From NCBI RefSeq assembly GCF_002266425.1, contig NZ_NPMN01000020.1, positions 26,295 through 90,294 on the forward strand: 64,000 nucleotides of DNA. The letters run 5' to 3'. The position numbers were made by a program, and so were the translations under genes. The notes under the pieces were generated by a model that saw only the letters and a list, made by a program, of their open reading frames with translations, searched no databases and was not told the origin of the DNA. Below are positions 27,086-37,465 of the stretch, piece after piece. The DNA comes from Tissierella sp. P1 (GTDB lineage: Bacteria; Bacillota; Clostridia; Tissierellales; Tissierellaceae). Each line of letters opens with the position of its first letter. Within the stretch, counting starts at the first letter, position 1.

Positions 27086-28036
27086 GTGGTAAGAATGATT
27101 ATAAAGAGAATGATTCAAGCAATACCAATGATGATTGCCATATCTATAGTTTCATTTCTTCTTATAAAATTAGCACCAGGAGATCCGGTACAGGCCTATA
27201 TCACTCCAGAGATGGGGCCAGCAGAGATAGAAAGTATAAGAGAAAGCATGGGTCTCAATAGTCCCATACATATACAATATATAAGATGGTTAAAGTCTGC
27301 ACTAAAGGGTGATTTAGGATATTCACTAGTAAATCATAGACCTGTAGCAATGCAAATAATTGAAAGACTTCCAGCAACTTTAGGTCTTATGGGGGCTTCT
27401 CTAGTGATTTCTATGATTTTGGGAATTATAATAGGTCTTATTTCAGCTGTAAATCAAAATAAATTCTTTGATAATATTGCTACTTTTACTTCCTATCTTG
27501 GCATTTCCATACCAAGTTTTTGGTTTGCAATGATGCTAGTATATGTATTATCTTTAAAATTAAAACTCTTACCAAGTATTGGAATGAGAACCATAGGAGT
27601 ACATACTACTTGGGATTTAATAAAGCATGGAATAATGCCTACAATTGTTTTAAGTTTACAAAATATAGCTACAGTTACTAGATATATTAGGTCAAGCACC
27701 ATATCTCAATTAAGAGAAGATTATGTAATGGTTGAATATGCATCAGGAGCTAGCAAAAGAGAAGTGTTGTATAAGTACGTATTAAAGAATGCAATTTTAC
27801 CTGTAATTACAATACTAGGCATGTCTTTACCAGGACTAGTATCTGGAGCATTTATTACAGAGAGTATTTTTGGATGGCCAGGTATGGGACAACTAGGCAT
27901 TAAATCTATATTTAGTTATGATTATCCACTTATTATGGCAATTACCATGTTTTCATCCTTTATATTGATTATAGGAAATTTATTGTCAGATATATTATAC
28001 GGTATTGCGGATCCAAGGATTAAGGAGTTGAAATAA
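27086..28036 (+). CDS. Peptide ABC transporter permease (DppB/OppB type)
   Basis: About 316 residues, six membrane segments. It begins VRMIIKRMIQAIPMM and contains APGDP near residue 35, as DppB-type permeases do, and an EAA-like loop (EYASGASKREVLYKYVLKNA). It ends GIADPRIKEL. The GTG at 27086 is chosen because AGGAGG (27073-27078) is 7 nt upstream; the GTG at 27062 lies inside the hairpin. It forms the membrane channel with the next gene's product. Confidence 0.88.
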   Translation: MVRMIIKRMIQAIPMMIAISIVSFLLIKLAPGDPVQAYITPEMGPAEIESIRESMGLNSPIHIQYIRWLKSALKGDLGYSLVNHRPVAMQIIERLPATLGLMGASLVISMILGIIIGLISAVNQNKFFDNIATFTSYLGISIPSFWFAMMLVYVLSLKLKLLPSIGMRTIGVHTTWDLIKHGIMPTIVLSLQNIATVTRYIRSSTISQLREDYVMVEYASGASKREVLYKYVLKNAILPVITILGMSLPGLVSGAFITESIFGWPGMGQLGIKSIFSYDYPLIMAITMFSSFILIIGNLLSDILYGIADPRIKELK

Positions 28037-28038
28037 CA

Positions 28039-28884
28039 ATGAATGATAGATTAAAAACAAATCTTAAATATCAGCTAAGACAAAATAAATTAGGGATTAT
28101 AGCTCTAACGATAATCTTCATATTAGTAATTGCATCTATCTTCGCCTTTCTATCTCCCCATGATCCAAATAAGATTGATGTAATGAATAGTTTGAGTTCC
28201 CCTAGCAAAGACCATATATTTGGTACAGATGAGATGGGGAGAGATTATTTCGCTCGTGCACTGTATGGAGGAAGGGTATCTCTGACAGTTGGTTTTCTTT
28301 CTATGATAATATCAACGGTAATAGGGACTATAGTAGGAACTATCAGCGGATATTTTGGAGGGAGAGTTGATAGCTTAATTATGAGGACAATAGATATACT
28401 TATGAGTATACCTACTTTTTTTCTAATACTTATATTAAATGCTTATTTAAAACCAGGGATTCAAAATATCATCATTATAATAGGATTATTCAGCTGGATG
28501 GGGATAGCAAGAATTGTTAGAGCTGAGACACTTTCAGTTAAGGAAAGGGAGTATGTACTATATTCAAAAGTTATAGGAGAAAGGTCTAATATTATTATGC
28601 TTAAACATATTATACCAAATATTTTTCCTACAGTTATAGTAGCATCAACCTTAAATATTGCAGGAGCAATTCTAACAGAATCATCTCTATCTTTCTTAGG
28701 ATTAGGAGTACGTCAACCAGATTCATCTTGGGGCAGTATGCTTAAATATGCCCAAGGATATATTGGAGATGCACCATACTTAGCCTTATTTCCCGGGATA
28801 TTAATATTGCTTACAGTACTTAGCTTTAATATTTTAGGAGATGTATTTAGAGTTGCATTTGAGCCTAAGGCAAATAATGATTAG
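28039..28884 (+). CDS. Peptide ABC transporter permease (DppC/OppC type)
   Basis: 281 residues. The N-terminal OppC_N-like segment (LGIIALTIIFILVIASIFAF) precedes the motif FGTDEMGRDYFARALYGGR. The permease core follows, with ESSLSFLGLGVRQPDSSWGSM, the usual DppC signature. The gene starts 2 nt after dppB-type stop, so translation is probably coupled. It partners the preceding permease in the oligopeptide transporter. Confidence 0.9.
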   Translation: MNDRLKTNLKYQLRQNKLGIIALTIIFILVIASIFAFLSPHDPNKIDVMNSLSSPSKDHIFGTDEMGRDYFARALYGGRVSLTVGFLSMIISTVIGTIVGTISGYFGGRVDSLIMRTIDILMSIPTFFLILILNAYLKPGIQNIIIIIGLFSWMGIARIVRAETLSVKEREYVLYSKVIGERSNIIMLKHIIPNIFPTVIVASTLNIAGAILTESSLSFLGLGVRQPDSSWGSMLKYAQGYIGDAPYLALFPGILILLTVLSFNILGDVFRVAFEPKANND

Positions 28885-28907
28885 GCAAGGAAAAGGAGAG
28901 ATTTAAC

Positions 28908-29897
28908 ATGAAAGAGCCCTTATTAAGTTTGAAGGATTTAAAGGTTTCTTTTTTTAATAATAGTGGTGAGGTTAAAGTAATTCGTGGAGTTTCATTTAAC
29001 TTAGAAAAAGGAGAAGTCCTTGGGGTAGTTGGAGAATCTGGAAGCGGAAAATCAGTTACTTCCATGTCTATAATTAAATTACTTAAGGGAACAGGAAAGA
29101 TTACAAATGGCGAGATTGTTTATAAGGGAGAAAACCTAGTAGATAAAACTGAAAAGGAAATGATGAAAATTCGTGGCAATGATATAGCTATGATATTTCA
29201 AGATCCCATGACTTCACTTAATCCAGTATTTACAGTGGGAACACAAATATCTGATGTAATAAGAAGGCATCAGGGATTAAGTAAAATTGAAGCTAAAAAT
29301 AAAGCCATAGAAATGCTAAGAATGGTAGGTATTCCTTCTCCAGAGGAAAGATATAATAACTATCCTCATGAATTCAGCGGTGGTATGAGGCAAAGGGCTA
29401 TTATTGCCATGGCATTAAGCTGTGAACCTGAGCTGCTTATAGCAGATGAACCTACTACAGCTCTAGATGTCACAATTCAAGCTCAGATACTTGAATTGCT
29501 GATGGAGTTGAAGGAAAAGATGGATACATCAATTATTTTGATAACCCATGATTTAGGAGTAGTAGCTAATACATGCAATAGAGTAATAGTTATGTATGGA
29601 GGACTTATTATGGAGGAAGGAACTGTAGATGATATATTCTATAATCCAATGCATCCATATACAAAAGGATTACTTCAATCCTTACCAAATAAAGATACTA
29701 AGGAAAGACAAAGACTTGTGCCAATAAGAGGAAATCCACCAGATTTATCTAAGGCAATAGAAGGATGTCCTTTTGCAGAACGTTGTCCTTATGTAATGGA
29801 TATCTGCAAAAAACAACAGCCTAAATATTATGGAGAAAATGCTCATAGAGCTATGTGCTGGCTCTTAGATAAGGGAGATGATAATAATGGAAAATAG
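28908..29897 (+). CDS. Peptide ABC transporter ATPase (DppD/OppD type)
   Basis: 329 residues. Walker A GESGSGKS, signature EFSGGMRQR and Walker B LLIADEPTTALD are all intact. The C-terminal oligopeptide extension has CPFAERCPYVMDIC, a four-cysteine pattern that carries an Fe-S cluster in some members. It powers import together with the next ATPase. It has AAGGAG ahead of the start and its end overlaps the next gene. Confidence 0.92.
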   Translation: MKEPLLSLKDLKVSFFNNSGEVKVIRGVSFNLEKGEVLGVVGESGSGKSVTSMSIIKLLKGTGKITNGEIVYKGENLVDKTEKEMMKIRGNDIAMIFQDPMTSLNPVFTVGTQISDVIRRHQGLSKIEAKNKAIEMLRMVGIPSPEERYNNYPHEFSGGMRQRAIIAMALSCEPELLIADEPTTALDVTIQAQILELLMELKEKMDTSIILITHDLGVVANTCNRVIVMYGGLIMEEGTVDDIFYNPMHPYTKGLLQSLPNKDTKERQRLVPIRGNPPDLSKAIEGCPFAERCPYVMDICKKQQPKYYGENAHRAMCWLLDKGDDNNGK

Positions 29898-30870
29898 GAA
29901 AAAAGAAAGGTTAATAGAAGTTAATAATCTAAAAAAATATTTTCCAGTGAAAAAATCATCTTTCATGGGTAAATCACAATATTTAAAAGCTGTAGACGAT
30001 GTGAGTTTTTATATAAATGAAGGAGAAACCCTAGGGTTAGTAGGTGAATCTGGTTGTGGCAAATCTACTACAGGTAGAAGTATTATTAGACTTTTTGATA
30101 TAACTGGTGGTCAGATTCTCTATAGAGGAAAAGATATAGCTAAATTAAAGGAGTCAGATTTAAGACCTTATAGAAGAAAAATGCAGGTAATATTTCAAGA
30201 CCCCTATGCATCACTTAATCCAACCTTAACTGTAAAAGATCTAATCTCAGAGCCTTTAGATGTTTACCATATAGGCAGTAAAAAGGAACGACAGGAGAGG
30301 ACTTTGGAATTATTGGAAAAAGTAGGACTAGGAAAGAACCATCTGGATAGATATCCCCATGAGTTCAGCGGGGGACAAAGGCAGAGAATAGGCATAGCAA
30401 GGGCATTATCTATTAATCCAGAATTTATATTATGTGATGAACCTATATCAGCCCTTGATGTATCTATTCAAGCACAGGTAGTAAATATGCTGGAGGATCT
30501 GCAAAATGAAATGGGATTGACATATTTATTTATAGCCCATGATTTATCTATGGTAAGACATATATCCCATAGAATAGGAGTAATGTATCTAGGAAAATTA
30601 ATAGAAATAGGGAAGAGTGATGAAATCTATAACAATCCTCTTCACCCTTATACTCAAGCCCTTTTATCATCAGTTCTTGAGCCTGATCCAAGAATGGCTA
30701 TAGAGAATCCTATTAAGGTATTAGAAGGAGATGTACCTAGCCCTCTTAATCCACCGTCAGGCTGCAAATTTGTTACTAGATGTAAATATGCCATGAATCA
30801 ATGTCATGAAATAGAGCCAAAGTTAATAGAGAGAGAATCAGGCCATATGGTAGCTTGTCATTTATCCTAA
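29887..30870 (+). CDS. Peptide ABC transporter ATPase (DppF/OppF type)
   Basis: 327 residues. Walker A GESGCGKS, signature EFSGGQRQR, Walker B FILCDEPISALD, and the oligopeptide extension with CKFVTRCKYAMNQC. The ATG at 29887 is chosen over 29878 because of its spacing from AGGGAG. It overlaps the preceding ATPase gene by 11 nt and completes a full five-gene importer. A terminator follows about 120 nt later. Confidence 0.92.
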   Translation: MENRKKERLIEVNNLKKYFPVKKSSFMGKSQYLKAVDDVSFYINEGETLGLVGESGCGKSTTGRSIIRLFDITGGQILYRGKDIAKLKESDLRPYRRKMQVIFQDPYASLNPTLTVKDLISEPLDVYHIGSKKERQERTLELLEKVGLGKNHLDRYPHEFSGGQRQRIGIARALSINPEFILCDEPISALDVSIQAQVVNMLEDLQNEMGLTYLFIAHDLSMVRHISHRIGVMYLGKLIEIGKSDEIYNNPLHPYTQALLSSVLEPDPRMAIENPIKVLEGDVPSPLNPPSGCKFVTRCKYAMNQCHEIEPKLIERESGHMVACHLS

Positions 30871-30988
30871 AGGGATAATAAAATAGCGAATAATATCATA
30901 AAGTTTAGCAATATAAGAGTATATATTAATAAAAGAAAATATTATAATAATATTTGTAATAAAGAATACTAATTAACTATCATCATAA

Positions 30989-31024
30989 GTTGGAATAATT
31001 TCACAAATTGTTCCAACTTTTTTA
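30989..31024 (+). terminator. Terminator of the first peptide ABC operon
   Basis: GTTGGAATAATTT and AAATTGTTCCAAC form a stem with one G-T pair around CAC, followed by TTTTTT. Confidence 0.85.
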
Positions 31025-31126
31025 TTATATAAAATTTTGGTAATAAAACAAAGTTAGGGGTAATAATGGGATTGGCAATATAAAGTACAGTATTTTATAT
31101 TCACGGCAATCAAAAAGGGTGAGGAT

Positions 31127-34100
31127 ATGGCAAAACATAAAAAGCTAGAAATTCAACATATTATTTCTATAACTATTTCAATCATAATTGTTCTCATAGT
31201 TATCAGCAATCTTCTAATAATTAATTTTCCAAATCAAGAGAGCAAGTATATAGCAAAAAAAGGAGTTTTGGATATTCGGGATTGGAAAATAGATAGAGAA
31301 GGAAATATTAAATTAGATGGAGAATGGGAGTTTTATCCAGGGGTACTGCTTAAGCCCGAAGAAACAAAAGCTGATGGATTTAAAAAATATGAGAAAATTA
31401 GAAAATATGTAAAGGTTCCTGGTCCATGGAAGGACTATTTAAATGAGGAGGGCTCTTCTGATGGATCAGGTACATATAGGATTATTGTTAGAGTGCCAGA
31501 GGATGAAATATATGGTATCAAAACTAGGACTATACGTACAGCCAGTCGAATTTATTTGAATGGGCAGGAGTTTGCTAGTGTAGGGAACTTATCTATAAAT
31601 AAGGAGGACTTTCGCAGGGGAAGCAAATATAGGGTAGTAGCAGGTAATAGCTTAAATAAGGAAATTGAATTAATAATTAATGTTTCAAACTATGATTATG
31701 CAACAGGAGGCATCATCAAATCCGTTGAATTTGGAACTTTTGAATCGATTATGGAGAGCAACAATAAGAGCCGTGCCTTAGATGCACTGACGATTTCAGT
31801 TTGTCTAACCTTATGTATATATTTTCTTATAATATACTCTCAGCGGAGGAAAGAACATTATTTAATATATTTTAGCGGAATGAATTTCTTTATGGCAATA
31901 TATTTATCAACTATGAATGAACAGCTTTTAGATTTAGTATATAACTACAGTTATGTAACTAGAACTGCAATCCAGGTTCTGACAATGATGATGGTAATCC
32001 TTTGTTTTTCACAATTTACCCATTGTTTCTTCAGTAATCATGGCAGCAATAAGATTATAAATAGAATATCTATAATAATTTTTGCTACGCTGGCAATTTT
32101 CTTTTATAATCCAAATACCCCTTTATTTATCTATCTGGGTTATTTACATGCGGCTATCTTGGGGCTTTTGATGATGAGATATAGCTACATATTTTATATT
32201 TTATTAAAGGAAATATATAATAAAGCAGATTCCTTAGAATATATTTTGATAATTACAACCTCTATGTTTTCCTATTGGTTCATAATGACATTGAAGATAT
32301 TATTTGAAATTGATTTAGGGAATATTCCTATTTTGTTGATTTTATTATTGATGCTTAGTATAGCTGCATTAATGAGCCGTCGACTTCAATTAGATTATCA
32401 AAGGGCAAGCTCTCTCTCAGAGAAGCTTATAAGGTACGATAAGCTAAAGGATGAATTTCTAGCTAAGGCATCCCATGAATTAAGGACACCTTTACATGTA
32501 ATACTCAATTTAACAAAAAATTTATTAGAGGGGCAAAAGGGGGCACTGAATTCTCAACAACAGGAAGATTTGTTCTTTATAAATCAGGAAGGTCAAAGAT
32601 TAACTCGTTTAGTAGAAGATTTATTAGATGCTTCTCAAATAAAAAACGGCGAGATAAAGTTGAGATTAAGCTCAATTGAACCATATAAAATTGTAGAAGA
32701 TATTTTAAAGGAAATGAAAATTTTAATTCCTGAAAATAAGTCCATTGTATTAAAAAATCAAATTCCTAGAGTATTTCCAGCATTAAGGGCAGATTCAGAT
32801 AAATTTAGGCAGATTATCTATAATCTAGTCCATAATGCTATTAAATATACAAAAGATGGAGAAATAGTAGTCTCTGCGTCTATAGTTGATGGACAAGTTG
32901 AAATTAGGGTATCAGATACTGGAATTGGAATCGAAGAAAAATATTTTAAGGAAGTTTTTGATATTTTTTATCAAAAGAATGAAGAGGGACAGGTGGAACA
33001 AGGATTAGGATTGGGATTATCCATAGTAAAATATTTAGTAGAGAGTCAAGGTGGTAGAATAGACGTCGAGTCGATCTATGGAAAAGGTTCTAATTTTAAG
33101 TTTACATTACCAGTATATGATGGAGGGATGAAAGAGCAAGATGAAATAGCTTTTATTCAAGAAAAAGTTTTTCAATCTAATATGTCTTTGGAACTATCTC
33201 CTAAATTAGAAAGAGAAAAAAGAAGCAATATAGGTAAACCAATGATTTTAATAGTGGATGATGAACCATTGAATCAAAAAATTCTATGGGATATTATGGA
33301 ACAACTAGAGTTCAATATTATTTTAGCAGATAATGGGGAAGAAGCTTTAGATATTCTTAAAAGAAATAAAATAGATTTAATAATACTAGATTTTATGCTA
33401 CCAGATATGTCTGGAGATAGAGTATGTAAAGAGGTTCGTAAAGAATACTCTATGGTAGAGCTTCCTATTTTGATTTTGACTGCGTCAGGAAGAACTATTG
33501 ATTTAATGAGTGCATTTGATTATGGTGCTAATGATTTTCAAAGGAAGCCGGTAGATTCTGAGGAATTAAAATCTAGAATTCAATCTCTATTGCTAATGAA
33601 AAAATCAGTAGAGGAAGGGCTAGAAAAAGAATTTCAATATTTTTATTCTCAAATATCTCCACATTTTCTATACAATACAATAAATACTATTATCGGTCTG
33701 AGTTACAAGGATCGTGAAAAAGCAAGAAGAGCTCTAAACAATTTGTCTATTTATTTTAGAGGAAAACTAGATCTCCATAGAAAGAAGGGTCTTATTACTT
33801 TAGAGTCAGAATTGGAATTGATAATTGCATACCTTGAAATAGAGCAAATGAGGTATGGAGAAAGATTGGAGATTGAATGTGATATTGAAGAGGGAATAAG
33901 AGCCATGATTCCTCCTTTAACATTACAGCCTATAGTAGAGAATTCCGTACGACATGGTATTGTAGCTAAAAATAATAGTGGAATAGTAAAGATAGTTGTA
34001 AAAAGAAAAACCGAAGGATTTGTAAGTATAGAAATCGAAGACAATGGAATGGGAATGACATTTGAGAAACAACAAGAGATTCTAAAAGGAAATAGCCAAA

Positions 34101-34240
34101 GACTAGGATTTACAAATGTGGTGAAGAAAATAAAGATATTAAAAGGAGCAACTTTGACATTAGAAAGTAAACTAGGAGAAGGCACAATAGTAGAGATTGT
34201 TATTCCGGAGGTGAAATATAATGAGAATCATTTTAATTGA
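31127..34240 (+). CDS. 7TM hybrid histidine kinase with two kinase modules
   Basis: 1037 residues. An N-terminal helix is followed by an extracellular domain of about 40-205 (DIRDWKIDREGNIKLDGEWEF, 7TMR-DISM/sialate-type fold) and seven membrane segments (about 218-420). Then come HisKA (ASHELRTPLH near 448), HATPase (NAIKYT near 568), a receiver with ILDFMLPD near 754, and a second LytS-type kinase (SPHFLYN near 844, ENSVRHG near 938). It overlaps the response regulator gene by 20 nt. A phosphorelay inside one chain followed by transfer to the regulator is likely. The signal is not known. Confidence 0.88.
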   Translation: MAKHKKLEIQHIISITISIIIVLIVISNLLIINFPNQESKYIAKKGVLDIRDWKIDREGNIKLDGEWEFYPGVLLKPEETKADGFKKYEKIRKYVKVPGPWKDYLNEEGSSDGSGTYRIIVRVPEDEIYGIKTRTIRTASRIYLNGQEFASVGNLSINKEDFRRGSKYRVVAGNSLNKEIELIINVSNYDYATGGIIKSVEFGTFESIMESNNKSRALDALTISVCLTLCIYFLIIYSQRRKEHYLIYFSGMNFFMAIYLSTMNEQLLDLVYNYSYVTRTAIQVLTMMMVILCFSQFTHCFFSNHGSNKIINRISIIIFATLAIFFYNPNTPLFIYLGYLHAAILGLLMMRYSYIFYILLKEIYNKADSLEYILIITTSMFSYWFIMTLKILFEIDLGNIPILLILLLMLSIAALMSRRLQLDYQRASSLSEKLIRYDKLKDEFLAKASHELRTPLHVILNLTKNLLEGQKGALNSQQQEDLFFINQEGQRLTRLVEDLLDASQIKNGEIKLRLSSIEPYKIVEDILKEMKILIPENKSIVLKNQIPRVFPALRADSDKFRQIIYNLVHNAIKYTKDGEIVVSASIVDGQVEIRVSDTGIGIEEKYFKEVFDIFYQKNEEGQVEQGLGLGLSIVKYLVESQGGRIDVESIYGKGSNFKFTLPVYDGGMKEQDEIAFIQEKVFQSNMSLELSPKLEREKRSNIGKPMILIVDDEPLNQKILWDIMEQLEFNIILADNGEEALDILKRNKIDLIILDFMLPDMSGDRVCKEVRKEYSMVELPILILTASGRTIDLMSAFDYGANDFQRKPVDSEELKSRIQSLLLMKKSVEEGLEKEFQYFYSQISPHFLYNTINTIIGLSYKDREKARRALNNLSIYFRGKLDLHRKKGLITLESELELIIAYLEIEQMRYGERLEIECDIEEGIRAMIPPLTLQPIVENSVRHGIVAKNNSGIVKIVVKRKTEGFVSIEIEDNGMGMTFEKQQEILKGNSQRLGFTNVVKKIKILKGATLTLESKLGEGTIVEIVIPEVKYNENHFN

Positions 34241-35324
34241 TGATGAACCTATTGCATTAGACTTGTTAAAACTTATGCTTTCCTCATATGAGGATGTGGA
34301 TGTAGTTGGTAGTTATACAAAACCTCTTGATGCATTAAAGGGTATTAAGAAAATACAACCTGATGTTATATTTTTAGATATTGAAATGGGCGAGATAAAT
34401 GGGCTAGAGCTTGCTGAGCTTTTTATGAAAGAACTTGATGCTGTGGAAATAGTGTTTATTACAGCTTACTCAGAATATGCAGTGGATGCCTTTGAAATAA
34501 ATGCTATTGATTATTTATTAAAGCCCATTCAGGAAAAACGTCTTAATAAAACCATTGAAAGGTTAAAAGATAAATCTATGGAACACTATGGAATAAATAT
34601 CTTGGATAATAGATTGAAAGTAAATAGTTTTGGTTCCTTTGAGGTGTTGGATAGTATGGAGAATCCTCTAATCTGGCGTACTCAAAAATCCAAGGAGTTA
34701 TTTGCTTATCTATGGAGCAAAAAGGAAAGAGCTGTTTCCAAAATGTTGATTATGGAAACCATTTTTCCCGATAAAGATTTAGATAAAGCCACTACTCTTT
34801 TACACACAACTATTTATCAATTGAGAAAGAATTTAGAGAGATTAGGATATTCAAATGGAATCATTTACTTCAATGACTGTTATCAATTAGATATACCAAT
34901 TAAATCTGATGTCCAAGAATTAAATAAAATTCTAGGTTCAAAGAAACATAACGATAAGGAGATAGAAGAAATATTAAGAATTTACAAAGGAGATTTTCTA
35001 GAAGAAGGATATCATTGGGCCATGGAAACTCAACAAATATATAAAGACGTAGTATTTAATACACTAGAAAAATACGCAAGGACTCAATTAGAATATGAAA
35101 AACTAACTCCAATTTTAAAGACTTGTTTGGATAAGATTCACAAAATGGATTCTTTTAATGAAAAGGTGGCAGAAATGATAATTCATTATTATGGTAAACA
35201 AAATAAGAGATCTAGTTTGGAAGTTTTTTTCAATAATTATGTAGAAAATCTTTGGGAAGAAATGAGTCTTAAACCAATGGAAATTACAATAGATCTGTAT
35301 AGAAAATATATGGAAAATTTTTAG
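34221..35324 (+). CDS. Response regulator with SARP/BTAD output
   Basis: 367 residues. The receiver (1-120) has DDEP near the start, FLDIEMGE with the phospho-aspartate near 53, and the lysine in LLKPI. Residues about 131-223 form an OmpR-like winged helix (VNSFGSFEVL, then KSKELFAYLWSKKERAVSK and HTTIYQLRKNLERLG). Residues 225-360 are a BTAD-type helical domain. SARP-like proteins activate transcription by binding direct repeats. GGAGGTG lies before the start, which overlaps the kinase gene. A fitting direct repeat lies just downstream. Confidence 0.88.
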   Translation: MRIILIDDEPIALDLLKLMLSSYEDVDVVGSYTKPLDALKGIKKIQPDVIFLDIEMGEINGLELAELFMKELDAVEIVFITAYSEYAVDAFEINAIDYLLKPIQEKRLNKTIERLKDKSMEHYGINILDNRLKVNSFGSFEVLDSMENPLIWRTQKSKELFAYLWSKKERAVSKMLIMETIFPDKDLDKATTLLHTTIYQLRKNLERLGYSNGIIYFNDCYQLDIPIKSDVQELNKILGSKKHNDKEIEEILRIYKGDFLEEGYHWAMETQQIYKDVVFNTLEKYARTQLEYEKLTPILKTCLDKIHKMDSFNEKVAEMIIHYYGKQNKRSSLEVFFNNYVENLWEEMSLKPMEITIDLYRKYMENF

Positions 35325-35356
35325 TGGATGTAAAAATAGTAAAAGTATATTACTTC

Positions 35357-35392
35357 TTTGTTCAGAGTTTGTTCAGAGCTTATATATATAAT
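35357..35392 (+). promoter_or_regulatory. SARP-type direct repeat and -10 box
   Basis: TTTGTTCAGAG occurs twice in perfect tandem (35357-35367, 35368-35378), an 11-bp period. TATAAT (35387-35392) begins after exactly 8 nt. No -35 box is seen at the right place. This is the arrangement known for SARP-activated promoters, beside a SARP-type regulator gene and upstream of the chemoreceptor gene. Confidence 0.65.
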
Positions 35393-35510
35393 TAAATATA
35401 TAAAAATTGATTATTTTGTACTTAAAGACGTTTTAACAAACTAACAAAATTTATTGAAAAAGATTCGTTCTATAGTCGTGAAAAGTTATAAGAGAGGATG
35501 GCTGTAAAAA

Positions 35511-37354
35511 ATGCAAAAAAGGTCGAATACCAATTTGAAATACTTAAGTTTAAATATAAAAATATTATTATCTGTTCTGATGATATTCTTACTGTTTGTA
35601 TCGATTTTAGCCTTTATTGGTCTAAGGGGTTATGCCAATATAGCAGTTAGTACAGAGCAAAGAAATTTACAAAATATAAATAATGTTGCAATAGATGCAT
35701 TAGCTTCCGCTAGCCGTGCAAGTCAATATGTAAAAACCAATATTCTAGGAAAGGACGATATAGATGCCTTGGCTTCTGCCAGTGAAATCCAATATGTAGA
35801 ATCCACTGCTCAAGGAGTGGATGACGAATTAAATAAAATATTGTCTGCCCAAAATTATATAGAAAGCTTAAATATCGGGAAGGAAGGATTTTTTGTAGCA
35901 TTTAATGAAAAAGGAGAAATAAAATTACACTCAGATATAGGGCATATGCAAAAATATGGATTCGAAATCAAAGGTGACTATTCTTTAATATATGAAGATA
36001 TACTTAATTATTCCTTAAAAAATACATCTAAGGAAGTTTCAGATAATAATGAGGATTTCCATCGAATGTTCATAGGAGAAGAACGTTTTATATTAGATGG
36101 AAAAGATTATTATGCGAGAATTGAGAGGTGGGAAAGTCTCTATATAGCAAGTATATTAGATGAATATTCAATTGTGGCAGAGGCTAAACAGCAAATAATA
36201 AAAATACTTATTTTCTTATCCTTTGGAATTATAATTGCTTCAATGATTTTTGTTTATTTAATTAAGAAGCTAGTAGGAGATAAGATGAAAATCATAAGAG
36301 ATAATGCACAAAAATTTGGCCAAGGTGATTTTGAAAATTTAAGGGAGCTGCAAGTTAGAGTTAGAGATGAAATCTCTGAGACTAATAAAGTTTTAATAGA
36401 TTCTTCTAAAAATATGATGGATATAATAAAGACCTTAAGTAGAATAGTGAAGAATTGTTACTAAAAGGAGAAACTTTACAAGATTTAAGTAGAAGCTATA
36501 GTATTGGAAGCAAAGAAATTGTGATTGCAGTAGATGAGATTGCAAGTGGAAGTGAGAAACAAGCACATGAAACTATGAAAGGTTTAGAAGAGTTGAGTTT
36601 ATTGAAAGAAATAATTGATGAAGAACAGGAAAAGTTAAAAATATTAAATTTAAGAATTGAAGATATAGACAAGCTCAAGGAAGAAGGAAATGAAATAATA
36701 GAAACCTTAGTAGAATATACAAATAGAAGCAATGAAGCAGCTATACAAGTGAAACATGTTATAGACCAATCTAATTTTAATGCTAATAAGATAGAAGAGG
36801 CAAGTGCAAAAATAAAAGGAATAGCTAATCAAACCAATCTTTTAGCACTTAATGCAAGTATAGAGGCCGCTAGGGTAGGGGAATATGGAAAAGGTTTTGC
36901 AGTTGTGGCAGATGAAATAAGGAAATTGTCAGAAGAATCTAGTGTATTTGCTTTAGAGATTGAAGATATTATAAAAGATCTATTGTTGGGATCTGAAAAA
37001 GCAGTAGATCTAATGAATGGAGTTAGGGAAGAAGCAGAATATCAAACGGATAGTGTAGAAAGAACAGGAGAAAAATTCCATAGAATAAGAGAAAAAATAG
37101 AAGAAATAAAGAATGTAATAGATGAACTTAATGAAAGTGGTAGTATCCTTGAAGCAAGGAAAGAGGAAATAGCAGAAGTAATAGAGCATTTAAGTGCTAT
37201 TGCACAGGAAAACAATGCGAATACAGAAGAAGTCAGCGCAAAGGTAGAAGAACAAAATAACAGTACTTTGAAATTAGAAGACTTGAGTAATAACTTAAGA
37301 ATGGTGTCTGAAAGCTTAATGAGTAAGCTAGAGATACTGTATAGCACTAAGTGA
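35511..37354 (+). pseudogene. Methyl-accepting chemotaxis protein, frameshifted
   Basis: Frame one (to 36464) has a membrane helix near 17-37, a Cache-like extracellular region with KEGFFVAFNEKGEIKLHSD, a second membrane helix near 235 and a HAMP-like segment. Frame two (to 37354) has the signalling domain with [24 protein letters not shown] (the conserved hairpin tip region, in part) and [13 protein letters not shown]. One missing G near 36449 would read [11 protein letters not shown] and join them into about 613 residues. The only in-frame ATG (35511) is 13 nt from AGAGAGG, rather far; a better spaced ATG at 35498 is in another frame. Confidence 0.82.
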
Positions 37355-37370
37355 GTATGATTATTTTAAT

Positions 37371-37398
37371 AAATATTCACAGTGATATTTTATTTTTT
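37371..37398 (+). terminator. Probable terminator after the chemoreceptor gene
   Basis: AATATTCAC/GTGATATT form an imperfect hairpin followed by a T-rich run. Confidence 0.45.
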
Positions 37399-37465
37399 AA
37401 ATAAATTAACTATAATATATCTTTCAAAAAAGATTTAGCTTCACAAAGTAAGAGGAGTTGTTGAT

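Noticed and set aside
31021..31126. GGTAATAA repeats before the hybrid kinase as a regulator site
   Set aside because: Two short copies 20 bp apart in AT-rich sequence; too weak to support a claim.
35498..35560. ATG at 35498 as the chemoreceptor start
   Set aside because: It has a better spaced ribosome binding site, but its frame does not give the receptor. Using it would need an inserted base, opposite to every other shift here.
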